A model generated the notes under the pieces. It was not told the DNA's origin. It worked only from the letters and a program-made list of their open reading frames with translations, and did not search any database. Shown here in pieces: positions 24,571 to 34,754 of a DNA stretch of 64,000 nucleotides. Each line of letters begins with the position of its first letter. Position 1 is the first letter of the stretch. Source of the stretch: Lasiosphaeria ovina (taxonomy: Eukaryota; Ascomycota; Sordariomycetes; Sordariales; Lasiosphaeriaceae); assembly GCA_033439765.1 (NCBI GenBank), contig JAULSN010000002.1, positions 186,001-250,000 on the forward strand. The letters are read 5' to 3'. A program made the translations under genes and the position numbers.

Positions 24571-25573
24571 GTGCAGCCGACTCCTTTGCTCACACCGGGC
24601 GAGGTCGGCATTAATAATGTATTGTAACGATCATCACGAGTTTCGGGCATGTATGTTGCTGCACGAACTTCTTTCTCGTATACTTTGAATTGGCCCTTAA
24701 TTAGACTAGCATACTTAATGTGCATTCGGAGTATTGGTTCTCGGATTAGGGACTACAGGGGCGTATATACTTTCTGGTTGACACATCGGACTGCCACTGG
24801 ACGGCGTTTGTATTTTATTTTCGAACAGGCTGGTTTGGCTTTTGTGCTCTTCTGGGTAGAACAAAGACAAGCTAGTGCAGGTTTTCTGGAGAGGTTTTGG
24901 GCTCACCCCTTCGACTTGCTTCAACCTTGTTCTAGTTTAAAGAAACATCGTTATTCTGTTTTGTGGCTAGCACTGCGAGGTACCTAAGGTAGCTAGCAAT
25001 CGAACCAACTGCTCCCAGACTGAATCATATACCCTCGGTGATTGTTGCTCGTTCCTCAGGTCGCTTACCGTGACAACAAGTATGTGTGTTTTGGTTTTAG
25101 TCCGATCATCCTGTCAATGTTGTCCTGCTGTGGCCAGGACAGCAAGACTGTTTTGAAACAACAGAGCTACGCTGCTACAGCCATGCTGTTCTCGCGAAGA
25201 CGATGCGTCAATTTAAATAGATATCCCCCCCACAAGCACCCAGATCTTGTCTCTCCGTTATTCTGTACGCACACGTCTGTCGACCCTGCTGCTGAAGGCT
25301 CGCCGCACGAAGAAAACAAGAACCAAGAGTAGAGTGTGAACAAACATCACTCCCTTCCTCTATGACCCTTTTTTAGCTTCCGCCTAGCCGAGCCTGACAC
25401 AGACACAGATACTGACCGACTTCAGCCGTTGAGGATTTTCGTTCTAATATCGCGGTCCTCCTCGCCCCCGCTTCAGCCACCATCAGCGCAGCACCAGTCT
25501 GCTAATTACTTAGCTTAGAAAAGGTACGCAAGACACCGAGCAAGGAGCCTCTGCTAACTTATCTGTCTCTACA
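24571..25573. other. Intergenic stretch
   Basis: 3' flank of the CCHC gene and promoter of the small MGGAASKP gene. AT-rich, with no gene recognised. Confidence 0.65.
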
Positions 25574-25936
25574 ATGGGCGGCGCGGCATCAAAGCCCATC
25601 GCCTGCTCGGACAGCGCCAGCCCGCACTCGCATTTGTCGTCATCATTGTCGTTATCGACCCCGACTCCGAGCAGCTCGTGCTCCCCGTCGCCTGCCCGCC
25701 ACGCCCTCCCTTGTCATCATCATCATAACCACCCCCTCGCCAGCCAGAAGGACGTCCTCGTCGTCGCCGAGGTCGAGACGGGAACGTTTGCGTCTTCGCG
25801 CGATGCACTGCCTCTGTCGCCACGCCGTCACAGGGAGCTGGCCGCGTTGCAACAGCGGACTTTAGATAATGGTATGAATGGTCCTTCTAGGAAGACTGGT
25901 AGTGGTAGTACTGGCGGTTACTTTATCCAGCGCTAG
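25574..25936 (+). CDS. Small Ser/His-rich protein with N-myristoylation-like start
   Basis: A single-exon ORF of 120 residues starting MGGAASKPIAC. Gly2 followed by a small residue at position 6 and a nearby Cys fits an N-myristoylation (and possible palmitoylation) signal. The next about 50 residues are Ser/Pro/His-rich (SSSLSLSTPTPSSS, CHHHHNH), followed by DVLVVAEVETGTFASSRDALPLSPRRHRELAALQQRTLDNG, which looks more ordered. Short MGGAASK-starting proteins are common in filamentous ascomycetes, but I know of no function. Start context (tctctacaATGG) is good. Likely a membrane-associated peptide if expressed; this is inference. Confidence 0.55.
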   Translation: MGGAASKPIACSDSASPHSHLSSSLSLSTPTPSSSCSPSPARHALPCHHHHNHPLASQKDVLVVAEVETGTFASSRDALPLSPRRHRELAALQQRTLDNGMNGPSRKTGSGSTGGYFIQR

Positions 25937-26615
25937 TTTCGCTGGTGGTGATTTGTTGGTGCTGGTGTTGCTGGAGTTGTTGTTTTGCGAGGGGGGGGGG
26001 TGGTTATCACAGCGAATATCAGGTATTTACTTTTTCTGCGGTATAGTGTATTATTGGGAATTTGGGAATTTGGGAAGTGGTGATGGGATATGGGATTGTC
26101 ATCGAGAGCACCAGATTGTTTTGTGCTGAGGGATGAGACTGGATATACTAGGTTGCACTCGGAGGATGCAATGTAGTGGGGGTGCTGGGATACAAGTAAA
26201 TTGCAAAACCTTCTGGTGGATATTGTTCATGGCTTCTGGTGTTGTGAATTGTATTTGGAATATTTCTCTGTTATTGGTCTGTTGTTAAATTTCTCTTCAT
26301 CGTTCACGTGGAGGCGATTGACTGATCGAGTCCGCCACAGCAGGCCGTCTCCATGCTGTCTAGTGTCCCGCCAGGCCTGGCAAGGCTTGCACCGAGGAAG
26401 AATAATCACGTGGCATTGTGTTGCTGCCTATTCGCGATTCGAACCCCGCCAGCACCTGTTTTCTTCCAGACACACGAATTTTGCCCTTGTACGATCTAAG
26501 ACTGGATCCATTCTTGATCGCCAGCTACCTTTGTTGCTCCACCTCTCCCCTATTTCGGTCTCCCGAGCCCCCTATTAGCTGTACCCGAGGGTAGGGGAAC
26601 CTGAAGTGCCTAGCG
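25937..26615. other. Intergenic stretch
   Basis: G/T-rich 3' flank with a G homopolymer (about 25991-26001), then a promoter region for the gene at 26616. No coding signal. Confidence 0.6.
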
Positions 26616-27718
26616 ATGACACCTCATAATGGAGACGAAATTCCTATCGTTCCGTCTTCCTCCTCCTGGAAGTCCCTAGTGAGCCGCAGTATACAGGCCT
26701 GGACATCGCTGGTCCGAGACCCAGGTGTGCTTCACCAAGGAATCCTGCAACGCTTCAACACCCTCGACGAATTCCTGAGCGATGGCTCGGGCTTCATGTT
26801 CTGGTTCTTCCAACGCCGCGAAGCGTTCCTGTCACAGAAAACCCTCGCGAAATGGAGTCCCGACCGTCTCGACGACTACATGCTCCTCCCCGCTGCCTCC
26901 GGTTTCGTGAAGCGGACCGATTGTTTCTTTATCAGCCACTTCTGGCACACGAAGGACGACCCCGATCCTGACGGCCACTTCCTGCGCCTTTTCCAACAGT
27001 GTTTGGGACCACAGACGTGGTCGTACGTCTGGGTGGACTGGACATGTGCTCCGCAGCATCCCCGCAGTCCGCCGGAGGAGCTCTACTTCTTGCGGACGCT
27101 GAATTCCATGTCGGGCATCATCCGCAACAGCGGCTTCATGTGGTTCTACCCGCCTTTTGAGCCGCGCCTGTGGATCCTGTACGAGATCGCCGAGTATACT
27201 CTCACATGCGAGGGCGGGATGCAGGAGGTGACGCCCGACAATGAGCAGTTTATTGGCCACGTGCAAGAGATGGTGCGGAGCGGCGTGCGTGCGACGCTCG
27301 ACAGGCACGGCTATCGGTGCACGTTTGACCGCGACAAGCAGTTCCTTATGTGCTGGCTCGAGGTCATTGTGCTAATGAAAGACCTACACCTGCACATTGA
27401 CGACGTCAGGAACGTGTTGGACAACCTCACGTGGCATCCTGTGGCGACGATTTATAGGAACGCCATTGACGGCCGGTTGATTCAGCTCGATCGGTACGAA
27501 GGCACGCTGATCCTTGGTGAAGAGAGCCACTCCTTCACACCGTTTCCAGATTGGGTGAGTTGTCTTATTTTTATTCTGATTACTCCTCTGTTGAGGCTCT
27601 CAATTGAGTGTGACCAAAGAAAGATAGTTTATTTTCCGACATTACGCAGCGCCTCGACGCTATGAACACGCGTCGCTCTCCAGGAGTAACAAGCGAGACG
27701 GAGAAAGCCAAGAAGTAA
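26616..27718 (+). CDS. Uncharacterised fungal protein with SHFWH / DWTCAPQ motifs (TIR/HET-reminiscent)
   Basis: Exons 26616-27554 and 27650-27718 (donor GTGAGT after PFPDW) give 335 residues. I do not recognise a named family. The central block is strikingly ordered: CFFISHFWHTKDDPDPDGHFLRLFQ at about 103-127, then TWSYVWVDWTCAPQHPRSPPEELYFLRTLNSM at about 135-166, then IIRNSGFMWFYPPFEPRLWILYEIAEYTL. A hydrophobic strand ending in SHFW, a YVWVDWxCxPQ strand, a following acidic helix and an RLWILYE helix recall the order of strands in TIR and HET domains (HET proteins read YLWIDSLCIxQ), so a distant member of that superfamily is possible. No signal peptide or membrane segment is seen. The last exon is short, basic and rich in Lys. 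Confidence 0.7.
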
Positions 27719-28426
27719 GGTCCGACAAAATGAAGTAACAGGATACGAAATCATGCTTTGCGGCGACAGCGAGATAGGTCATGAAGGTACTCTACTATTT
27801 TCCAACACAAGTTTGAACATAATTATTTGAGAGAAACACAAGAGCATTTGACCCTACAAGAAAGAATGGGAATATCTGTCCCAAGGTAAGTAGATTCTTT
27901 GAATCTCAGTTATCAAGCACATTCTAATGATTGTAAAGCCTCCATTACTAGAACCTCAGCCTTGAGTCGTTTCAAGTCAAGCCGTTGGCGGCCAGCGCCT
28001 CGTAATACTTCAACTCGACCTTTACGGTATCATCGCCCCTAGCGAATGTGTCGCCAAAAATGACCCTTGCTTGCAAAATTGACCGTTTTTCTTCCCTTGC
28101 TTATGCAAATGCCTGTTTTTCTACCCTTACATCCGCCCTTACGTTCGGAATGCCCTCAATCCGACTGCATCCCTTACACCGGAGATTCGTTCATTTCTAC
28201 GGCCTTCTTTTGTCCGGAATGCCTGCCCTGAATACGGATTTCCGTGGGGATATTCAGTGGTCTTGTTGGCTATAAGAAGACGCTTTTTACCTGTATTTTA
28301 GACCTATCTAGGCAGACAATTCAATGCTCAGTCAATCCAGATCACGTGCAGCAGAATGTCTTATTATTCCATCTCCAACATGCTTTAACTAGCTTTATTC
28401 TTATTGAACTGCGTGCTTGATAGACC
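27719..28426. other. Intergenic stretch carrying a dispersed repeat
   Basis: AT-rich 3' flank of the orphan gene. From about 28232 to 28361 it holds one copy of a repeat that recurs near 54522-54651; it is listed separately. I see no gene. Confidence 0.6.
28232..28361. repeat. Dispersed repeat, copy A (TATA-like, CACGTG-bearing)
   Basis: About 130 bp, very similar to 54522-54651. Shared blocks include ACGGATTTCCGT, GGGATATTCAG, GACGCTTTTTACCTGTATTT and CAGACAATTCAATGCTCAGT followed by CAATCC and CACGTGCA. The sequence between them differs by scattered single bases. Copy B reads GGCTATATAAAGACG where this copy reads GGCTATAAGAAGACG, so only copy B keeps a good TATA box. It is probably an end or promoter of a transposable element, or a solo piece of one (inference). 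Confidence 0.85.
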
Positions 28427-29070
28427 TGTAATACAGCACTTATCAAGGTGCTACAGTGGGCTCGGTACTGTAGCTGGCGGAGCGGAAGCGGTAGCGAAGT
28501 CGGGAGCCAAGTGTAGGGTAGATCGATTAAGTGGCAGGTCGGCCAGGTGCAAGGCAGGTCTGCCAGGTGTAAGACAGATCTGCCAGGTGTAAGGCAGGTC
28601 TGCCAGTGCAGAGTAGGTCGTAGGGAACTATGCCCTAGACCAAGTGCAGGGTAGGTCGTAGGGAACTGTGCCCTACGGTCCAGTACAACAGTGGCTTGTG
28701 TAAGGCACTGAGGGAAGCAAGCTGACTGCCACAGGTCTGTAGGACTCTGCTACAGGCCTGCCACTTAGACTGTGAGGACTCTGCTCAGCAGTCTACCTCT
28801 TAGGCTATAGGGGACTCTCTTATACCTGTGAAGGCAGGCATATATAGGAGATAATGCTGCAAGTAAAGAATGACTAGATTCGTAAATAACTAAGCTAAAG
28901 AAAGAAAAAGGAAAAGAAGAAGTCTGCGGGCTCTGTAGGCTTCTGGTTTTGTGGTGGTGTGCGGGGTCGTGGTGCTAGTCCCGATCGGGAATAGCGGGAC
29001 CTGCACACCAGGGCTAGCAGCTAGGGCATGGTCGCGGCACCACGGACCTCAGTTCGGCCGTGCCGTGACA
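28427..29070 (+). repeat. LTR-like sequence (TGTA...GACA) with internal tandem repeats
   Basis: A 644-bp stretch begins TGTAATACAG and ends CCGTGACA. It contains a TATA-like box (CATATATAGG at about 28839), an A-rich GAAAGAAAAAGGAAAAG tract, and several tandem duplications, including GGTCGTAGGGAACT twice (about 28616 and 28653) and GGACTCTGCT twice. This is the structure of a solo LTR of a retrotransposon. The flanks (TAGACC and ATACCC) are not an exact target-site duplication, so the ends are uncertain. It stops 145 bp before the MYND gene start and its frame is open into that gene. Confidence 0.45.
28542..28621. repeat. 20-bp tandem repeat (GCCAGGTGTAAGGCAGGTCT)n
   Basis: Four copies start at 28542, 28562, 28582 and 28602 with exact 20-bp spacing and a few base changes; the last is partial. 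The array lies inside the LTR-like sequence. Confidence 0.9.
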
Positions 29071-29214
29071 ATACCCTTTCACAGAAGTCACGAGACCTCG
29101 AAGCAGACCGCCTCCATTCCTCTAGACACAAGAGCAGTGCTTTGTCCCTTCCTCCTCAGCATCACCACTGCCCCCAAGTCTGCATCGGCTTCCTGTGACC
29201 CACCCGAGGCAATT

Positions 29215-30453
29215 ATGGAGGCAAAGGTTCGCTCGTTCAACAACCTCTCAAGGTCGAAGAAGTTACCCAGCGGCTTGCTGCCCAATCACTGGGTTTTTGG
29301 CGTCTGCCATGTCGACATCCATCCACCCGGCGACCTTGTTCTGGCCGTCAACCCACAGAGTGAATATCTCAATCAGGCCGGACCGGCTCAGATCCTTTCA
29401 TTGCCAACGACACGCGAGAAAGCCGAAGCCACCATCCCCTACCTTCTGGATGCCTTCGTCAACCCCACGCCCATCGGCCCTTCGGTTCCAACCTTCGCAC
29501 CTTGGACCTGGTCCACCCTGGATCCTGACATGGCACAGGCGATCGAGGACAGCCTCAAAAAGCACGACGTGAAGCCCGCGCTTTGCAAAGTAGGCGTCTG
29601 CACCGCTGAAGAGCGAGACATCTTGGAGACAGCCCGAGCCAAGCTCCTCAGCAAGTTGACTGAGTTTTCGGAGGACATCGAGCCAGACGCAGTTGGTCCG
29701 GGCGATTCCACAAAGTGCCATGGCTGCGGTATGAGCCGCGAGTGCTTCTTCCAGCCGCTCAAGCACTGTGCGCGATGCGGCGAGGCCTTTTATCACTCGA
29801 GGGAGTGTCAGAAGAAGCACTGGAAGCACCATAAGCCTACGTGCTGCGCACCTGGTGCCACCCCTAGCCTTGATGCTTATGACTACTACAACATGAAGGC
29901 GCCGACCGACCCGGAGGCTCGGGCTTTGATGAGCTCGCTTCGCCTTGAGGGGCATCCAAACCGTGGCGGAACAGCGTGCGCCTCCCCCTCCCAGACTCAT
30001 GTTGGAAACATGGTAGCTGACACAGTCTCTAGCCTGCCTCTACACCGCCTAGTTCTCACCGGCCAAGACACGCCGGAGAAAATGCGGCTACTATTTGGCC
30101 CACAATATGAAAGCACCCTCAAGGAGGATCACGAAAAAGCCCGTATCGGATGCCTACTCGACCCACCCCCTGGTTCTCCATGGCACATCCTGAACGCCTC
30201 TATGGATGATCATTCCTTTGTTCGATCTCTGCGGCCAGCAACCGAGGCTGAGAAGCAGGAAGTCGAGGAAGTCAGAGAGATACAAGCTTTGATCCGACTG
30301 AGAGTGGGCGCTGGAAAATCCCCTTCCTCAGCGGACATGCAGGCCATCCTGAAGACCTTTGGACCGAACTGGCCTGCAAAGTTGCAGACCTACACTCTGG
30401 CGGCGAATACCATAGACCAAGGCGTTCCGGCTGGTGGATACCGTGGTTTCTAG
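29215..30453 (+). CDS. MYND-type zinc-finger protein
   Basis: A single-exon frame of 412 residues from ATG 29215; the frame is open farther upstream into the LTR-like sequence, but MEAKVRSF is the natural start. A MYND finger lies at about residues 166-203: C-x2-C-x8-C (CHGCGMSRECFFQPLKHC), C-x2-C, then FYHSRECQKKHWKHHKPTC. All seven Cys plus His ligands of the class appear present. The N-terminal part (LLPNHWVFGVCHVDIHPPGD, ILSLPTTREKAEATIPYLLDAF) and the C-terminal part (DTPEKMRLLFGP, EKQEVEEVREIQALIRLR) are not a domain I can name. MYND fingers mediate protein contacts in chromatin and signalling proteins; this one has no SET domain. Lack of introns and the adjacent LTR-like element make recent mobility or retro-origin possible, but this is inference. 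Confidence 0.8.
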   Translation: MEAKVRSFNNLSRSKKLPSGLLPNHWVFGVCHVDIHPPGDLVLAVNPQSEYLNQAGPAQILSLPTTREKAEATIPYLLDAFVNPTPIGPSVPTFAPWTWSTLDPDMAQAIEDSLKKHDVKPALCKVGVCTAEERDILETARAKLLSKLTEFSEDIEPDAVGPGDSTKCHGCGMSRECFFQPLKHCARCGEAFYHSRECQKKHWKHHKPTCCAPGATPSLDAYDYYNMKAPTDPEARALMSSLRLEGHPNRGGTACASPSQTHVGNMVADTVSSLPLHRLVLTGQDTPEKMRLLFGPQYESTLKEDHEKARIGCLLDPPPGSPWHILNASMDDHSFVRSLRPATEAEKQEVEEVREIQALIRLRVGAGKSPSSADMQAILKTFGPNWPAKLQTYTLAANTIDQGVPAGGYRGF

Positions 30454-31350
30454 CTGACTACTTCTGCTCGTCGATGGTGTAGTGACGAGGTTAGAGGTTA
30501 ATTGCATGTTACTCTCCTTCTCCGACTTGCCCTTATTCTCGTTCACTTCGCCACTCTCGGCTTTGCTGGAGCTCTACTGCCTGCTTCGTAGCAGTTCATA
30601 CGTCCAGAATACGCGGTCTCTAAGCTGAGGAGCAAATCAATTCCCAAATTAGCGGTAGCGATATTGGCTGGAATAGTACTTTGCGAACTAGATGATTAAC
30701 TACTTGGGCAAGGCAAAGCCCAGGCCTTCCTTTCCTAGCCTGCTCCGCTCTCCATTTCGTCAACCGTACGGCCCACTCCCACTCCCTACTTCTACACGTC
30801 TAGTGACCTAAATACCTAGTTCTTAGCTGAGATCCTGCTCCTCCTAATTATCTCTATAGTAATGACCCACTGTCGTATTTGTATGTATATATAGCCGCAT
30901 AATTTCGGGCGATTAGCAATCAGCGCAGGCTGAGAGAGGTAGCTTAAAGTATACTGTAACCCAATAGTATGTACCCAGATGTAGGTCCACGGAAAATACC
31001 CTGAAGGGTTTTTGTCCATTTTGGTAAATGGCAGCTTTAGCCGGGGTGGCCAGAAACAAGGCACAGGGCTGCGCAATACACACACACCCTAGGATCACCG
31101 CAGCTCAAGGTAAAGCAGCGGCAGCTCAGGGCCATGCCTGCCTATGGTAAATACTGAGGGCAACATTCGGGAGGCGCATTATGCTGTTATTGATATCGAG
31201 GCGAAGATGTTATGTTCATGTTTACACGTCCGGGGTTGCTTAAAACAGCGTGAATTGAAGTAAGATAGAGTACTTCATCTGTCTAAAACCCCAAAAATGC
31301 TACGCAGAGTGAACGTGGTCAGTTTTGATCTTCGAGTCAATCCCCGGACC
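30454..31350. other. Convergent intergenic stretch
   Basis: AT-rich, with no gene. A minus-strand frame at 30913-31098 looks like a short hydrophobic peptide but has no support. Confidence 0.6.
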
Positions 31351-32453
31351 TTAAATGTGAAGGAAGATTCGAGCGTCCTCCTCGCCCATGGTGTGCGGCG
31401 GCTTTCCGTTGTGATCGTGCTTCGTGTACAAGTCACGCAGAGCGTCCACACCTGTAGCTGGTGTGCTACCCTCCACAAGTCTGTGGTTGGTTGGTTATTT
31501 AGTTGACGAATCAAGCAATTGTCTTTCCACCACGGGGTATCAACTTACTGGACCTTGCCGCTCCAAATGCAAGCCGCTGGCTCGCTCCTCTGCATGACAA
31601 TCTTTCGAACCGGCAACTCTGGTCTGGGAGAGTAGACGAGCGTGTTCCAGTCGACCTTCAGGTAGCCTCCCTGCACCATCCAGGAGGCGTCCACAATATG
31701 TATCTTTGGGACGCCGAAAGCTGGCCCACTCAGCTCCCCCAGCTGGCGCAAGAGCCTCTTGTCTTCATTGGTGTACTTGGGGTCGTGAAAGTAGAGATCG
31801 ACCCTGTGGAGCTGCTGGCCAGGGTGCGGATGCGATTTTCGAAACTGGTTCTGTACCTTCTCCGGCAGCAGATATCGGAAACGTTCCTGGAACCACACGT
31901 ACTCATACCACCGGCGGCGCATATGGGCATCCGCAACGGGACCCTCAAGCCCATGGCTGACCTGAATCAGGGCTGCGATGTGAAATGCAGCCACATGGCG
32001 ACGGAGAACCTGGGCTGCGCCGTTGAAATAGTACGGCTCGCTGGGATCCTCGGCGGCGGGATAGTTGCCCCCCTCCCTGACGTTGTTGAAAGCACCCAGG
32101 CTGAAACAGACAACCTTGCTGACCCCCTGGAGGCAAGTGGCATCCGGACGTCCGAGAAGCAGATTCAGCTGCTTGCACACGCACGGCAGGGTCCCGGCCG
32201 AGGTGGGTCGGGCCTCCTCTCCAGCCTTTGCAACCAAGAACTTCATGAATTCCGTCAGGAGCTTTTCAGCGGGGACTGGACCTGAAAGGTTGTTCAAGTC
32301 GTTGCCAACATATATGTCGTCTGCGTGAAGTGCTGTCAGGTACTTTGCGTACTCAACTGTTGTCCGGCGCCACCTCTCCTTATCTTCGTTGCTAGCATTG
32401 GCACTCAGAGGGCTTCGCCCGCCAAACAGTTGGGCCTCGTCGATCCCGGGCAT
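31351..32453 (-). CDS. SRR1-like domain protein (left member of a divergent pair)
   Basis: Exons 32453-31549 and 31480-31351 give 344 residues. The unspliced frame would stop at the TAA inside the donor GTAAGT; splicing to an acceptor at CCACAG adds a clearly coding 43-codon tail (VDALRDLYTKHDHNGKPP). ATG 32453 (MPGIDEAQLFGG) is the first true ATG of the frame. Residues about 130-310 resemble the SRR1-like domain: SKVVCFSLGAFNNV, then a conserved AAFHIAAL helix, the strand RVDLYFHDPKYTNEDKRLLRQLG, the VDWNTLVYSPRPELPVRKIV core and a final PAACIW. SRR1 proteins affect circadian and light signalling in plants and haem metabolism in yeast, but the fungal paralogues are uncharacterised. It is divergent from a second SRR1-like gene 465 bp away, so they probably arose by duplication and may share a promoter. 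Confidence 0.72.
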
Positions 32454-32918
32454 TTTGGCTGCATACGAGATGTGTGCTATTATCAAGAGCGAGTATGCAC
32501 GAGAATTCTTGACAATGTCGGTTTCCCTTTCCCTGAGCAAAGCTATCGAGGCTAGGGTTCTTGATCTTGGGCCCGTGAGAGAAACCCCCAAAGGGTGGGC
32601 AAGATCGAGTTTAAGTACCCGTCGAATTTCGCCCCTCTCCGTCCAACCTCAATGTTTGCTGCCCCCGTTTGGTTCTTGCCACTGTTTCGAGAATAATTGA
32701 GTGTTGCGTCTCTGACAGCCATGAAACGGAACGATTCTTTGGTGACTCTCTCGGGTGGCGGATTTCAGCTCCGTCTACTTACTTAAATGCCTCTTCCTTC
32801 CCCTTCACGACCATCTTCCGCAACCAAACAGCCCTCGTGAGCAACTCGATACATCCCATCCAATATTTCAAACGCCAGCCGGTCTCACCCAAAAGTCATA
32901 ATCTGAGCTCAGCCAACC
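32454..32918. promoter_or_regulatory. Shared divergent promoter region of the SRR1-like pair
   Basis: 465 bp between two divergent start codons. Nothing coding is seen. Both genes of the pair must be driven from here, so it is inferred to be a bidirectional promoter. No specific factor site was identified. Confidence 0.5.
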
Positions 32919-33808
32919 ATGTCCTCGCCCGATGAATACGCCAGCGCGTCTGGTGACGGCAGCAGCGACTCTGCCGCAACCCTCGAGGAAACAATCCAGA
33001 CGAACGCCATCCGCCGGCTGTTCTGGAGCGACCAGCTGAACCCGTCCAAGGTATGCACGGTCGCGGGCGTGCTCGTGGCGCAGATGAGCCCGAAACTCGA
33101 CTTCAAAGCCATCAGCAAGATCGTGTGCTTCAACCTCGGGCCGTTCGCGACGGGAGGCCTAAAAGAGGGCGACGCCGGCTGGCCGGCCGACCTGAAGCCC
33201 ATCCACCGCGAGTCGCACGACATGAAGCTGGCGCGGTACCACGACGCGCTGACCGGCGACGCGTGCCGCACCCTCGCCACGGCGGGCGACGCGTGCCGCC
33301 GCGATATAGGCTATCTACCGGCACAACGAAGTCGTCGAGCTGGCGTGCTTCGACGCGGCGAGCGACGACCGGCTGCGGCACGTGCGGTACAACGTCAACC
33401 GGATCCACGTCCACTTCTGCGACGCGCGGTACGGGGCGCCGGAGCTGGCCATGCTCGAGGGCCGGATCCCGCTGCGGCGGCCCGAGACGCACGCGCACCG
33501 GCCGCCCGTGTACGACCTGTCGGCGTCCGTCGAGGTCCTGGAAGGCGTCCGCCGCATCGACCGGCACACGGTCGTGTACGTGGCGGAGCCTGGGGCGGCG
33601 GCGCTGCTGAGCATGCCCGAGGCCATGAAGCCGGCGGCGCTCGTGTGGAACGACGTGGATAGCGCCGACCACGAGGCGCACGGGTACGTCCAGATGCCGG
33701 GCCGCCCCCCCGGCGGGAGACGGCGTCCAGACGACCGACGACCGGCTCACCCAGCATGTTCCGAATGCGTCGGTGCTGTACGTCCGGGCCGACATGCTCG
33801 CGGCTTGA
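32919..33808 (+). pseudogene. SRR1-like paralogue interrupted by two apparent frameshifts
   Basis: The frame opens at ATG 32919 (MSSPDEYASASG) and carries SKIVCFNLGPFATGG, the SRR1-like start block, and ESHDMKLARYHDALTG. Coding similarity then jumps to the +1 frame near 33300-33310, where a TAG sits just before AIYRHNEVVELACFDAASDD. It continues through VNRIHVHFCDARYGAPELAML, RIDRHTVVYVAEPGAAALL and PAALVWNDVD, matching the end of the left paralogue. At a seven-C run (about 33703-33709) it shifts +1 again into DRLTQHVPNASVLYVRADMLAA, ending TGA 33806-33808. No GT-AG intron explains either shift. The gene is either a young pseudogene or damaged by sequence errors; the C run favours an error for the second shift. 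GC and codon use are normal, so any decay is recent. Confidence 0.65.
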
Positions 33809-34754
33809 GCTGGGCAGAGTCGGGTATCGCCGCCGTGGAAATGGACTAACTAACTAACTAGGAAAGAAAAGCCGAGAAGAGCAAGAGTGGACGAGTGTCA
33901 CGCGAAATATTCAAACGGAATGGGTTCTGTTTTTTGGGGGGGTTTATTATCTTTGAGCTTTAATTAACCTAATTAGATAGGCAGCTAGCATACCCTCTTG
34001 TGTCCCCTTCGTTATCACATGGTGATAGGTGTAGATTGTAGCATCGAGTATTTAACGATATTACCGGAGAGCAGCTGAGGCTCAATTGTGTTCCAGTGGC
34101 TATTATCAACGTGTTCTTGCCCCAAAATACCTCTCAAATGTCTGGCACTCAAGGAGCGTAATTGAATAATAGTTTATTATGGGAAAGTCCACTATAGACA
34201 TTGCATAATTACAGTACCAGTGGATATTCTTTTTATAACCATCCAAAACACACTCCACAAATACCTAAATATCTGCTCAAGAACTAATAAAACTAACCGA
34301 GGGCGTTATCGGATGTGATTTAGAAGCAAGAGGGTGCGGAGAAGAGTGCCAAACTACAAACGGGAAGCGAATAATATACCAAGTCTTAATATAGCATCCA
34401 CTAATATATGGGGCATTTATGAGACACACAACCAAGCTTCTCAAACGAACCCCTTTTCTCTTTTTCTTTTCTTTTTTTAACTCCCGATAAACCGAATTCG
34501 AACCCTGAGACAAAAAGGACCTAAGAAAGATAAAAGCCGGGTTTCATAAGCCTCGATAAAAATGAGTAAAGCTCATGAGTACAAATACACATCAGTCAAA
34601 ATAACACAAAGCAAAGCCCTCCGAGCAAGAATTTACCGTTCATTTTCCCGCAGCTCGTTCACATGCCTCGAATAAAACAAAACAAAACCGAGCAAACCAG
34701 CACAAAACGCCAAACCGTAAAGCTCGTCTCGTACACAAGTCACAAACAAACCAC
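33809..34754. other. AT-rich intergenic stretch
   Basis: Markedly more AT-rich than its neighbours, with no coding signal. Short repeats such as CTAACTAACTAACTA (33847) occur. It is the 3' flank of two convergent genes. Confidence 0.65.

Noticed and set aside
26430..26460. GGTTCGAATC-type box (tRNA B-box look-alike, minus strand)
   Set aside because: No matching A-box, acceptor stem or anticodon arm can be folded around it. The same holds for similar boxes near 15130 and 34490.
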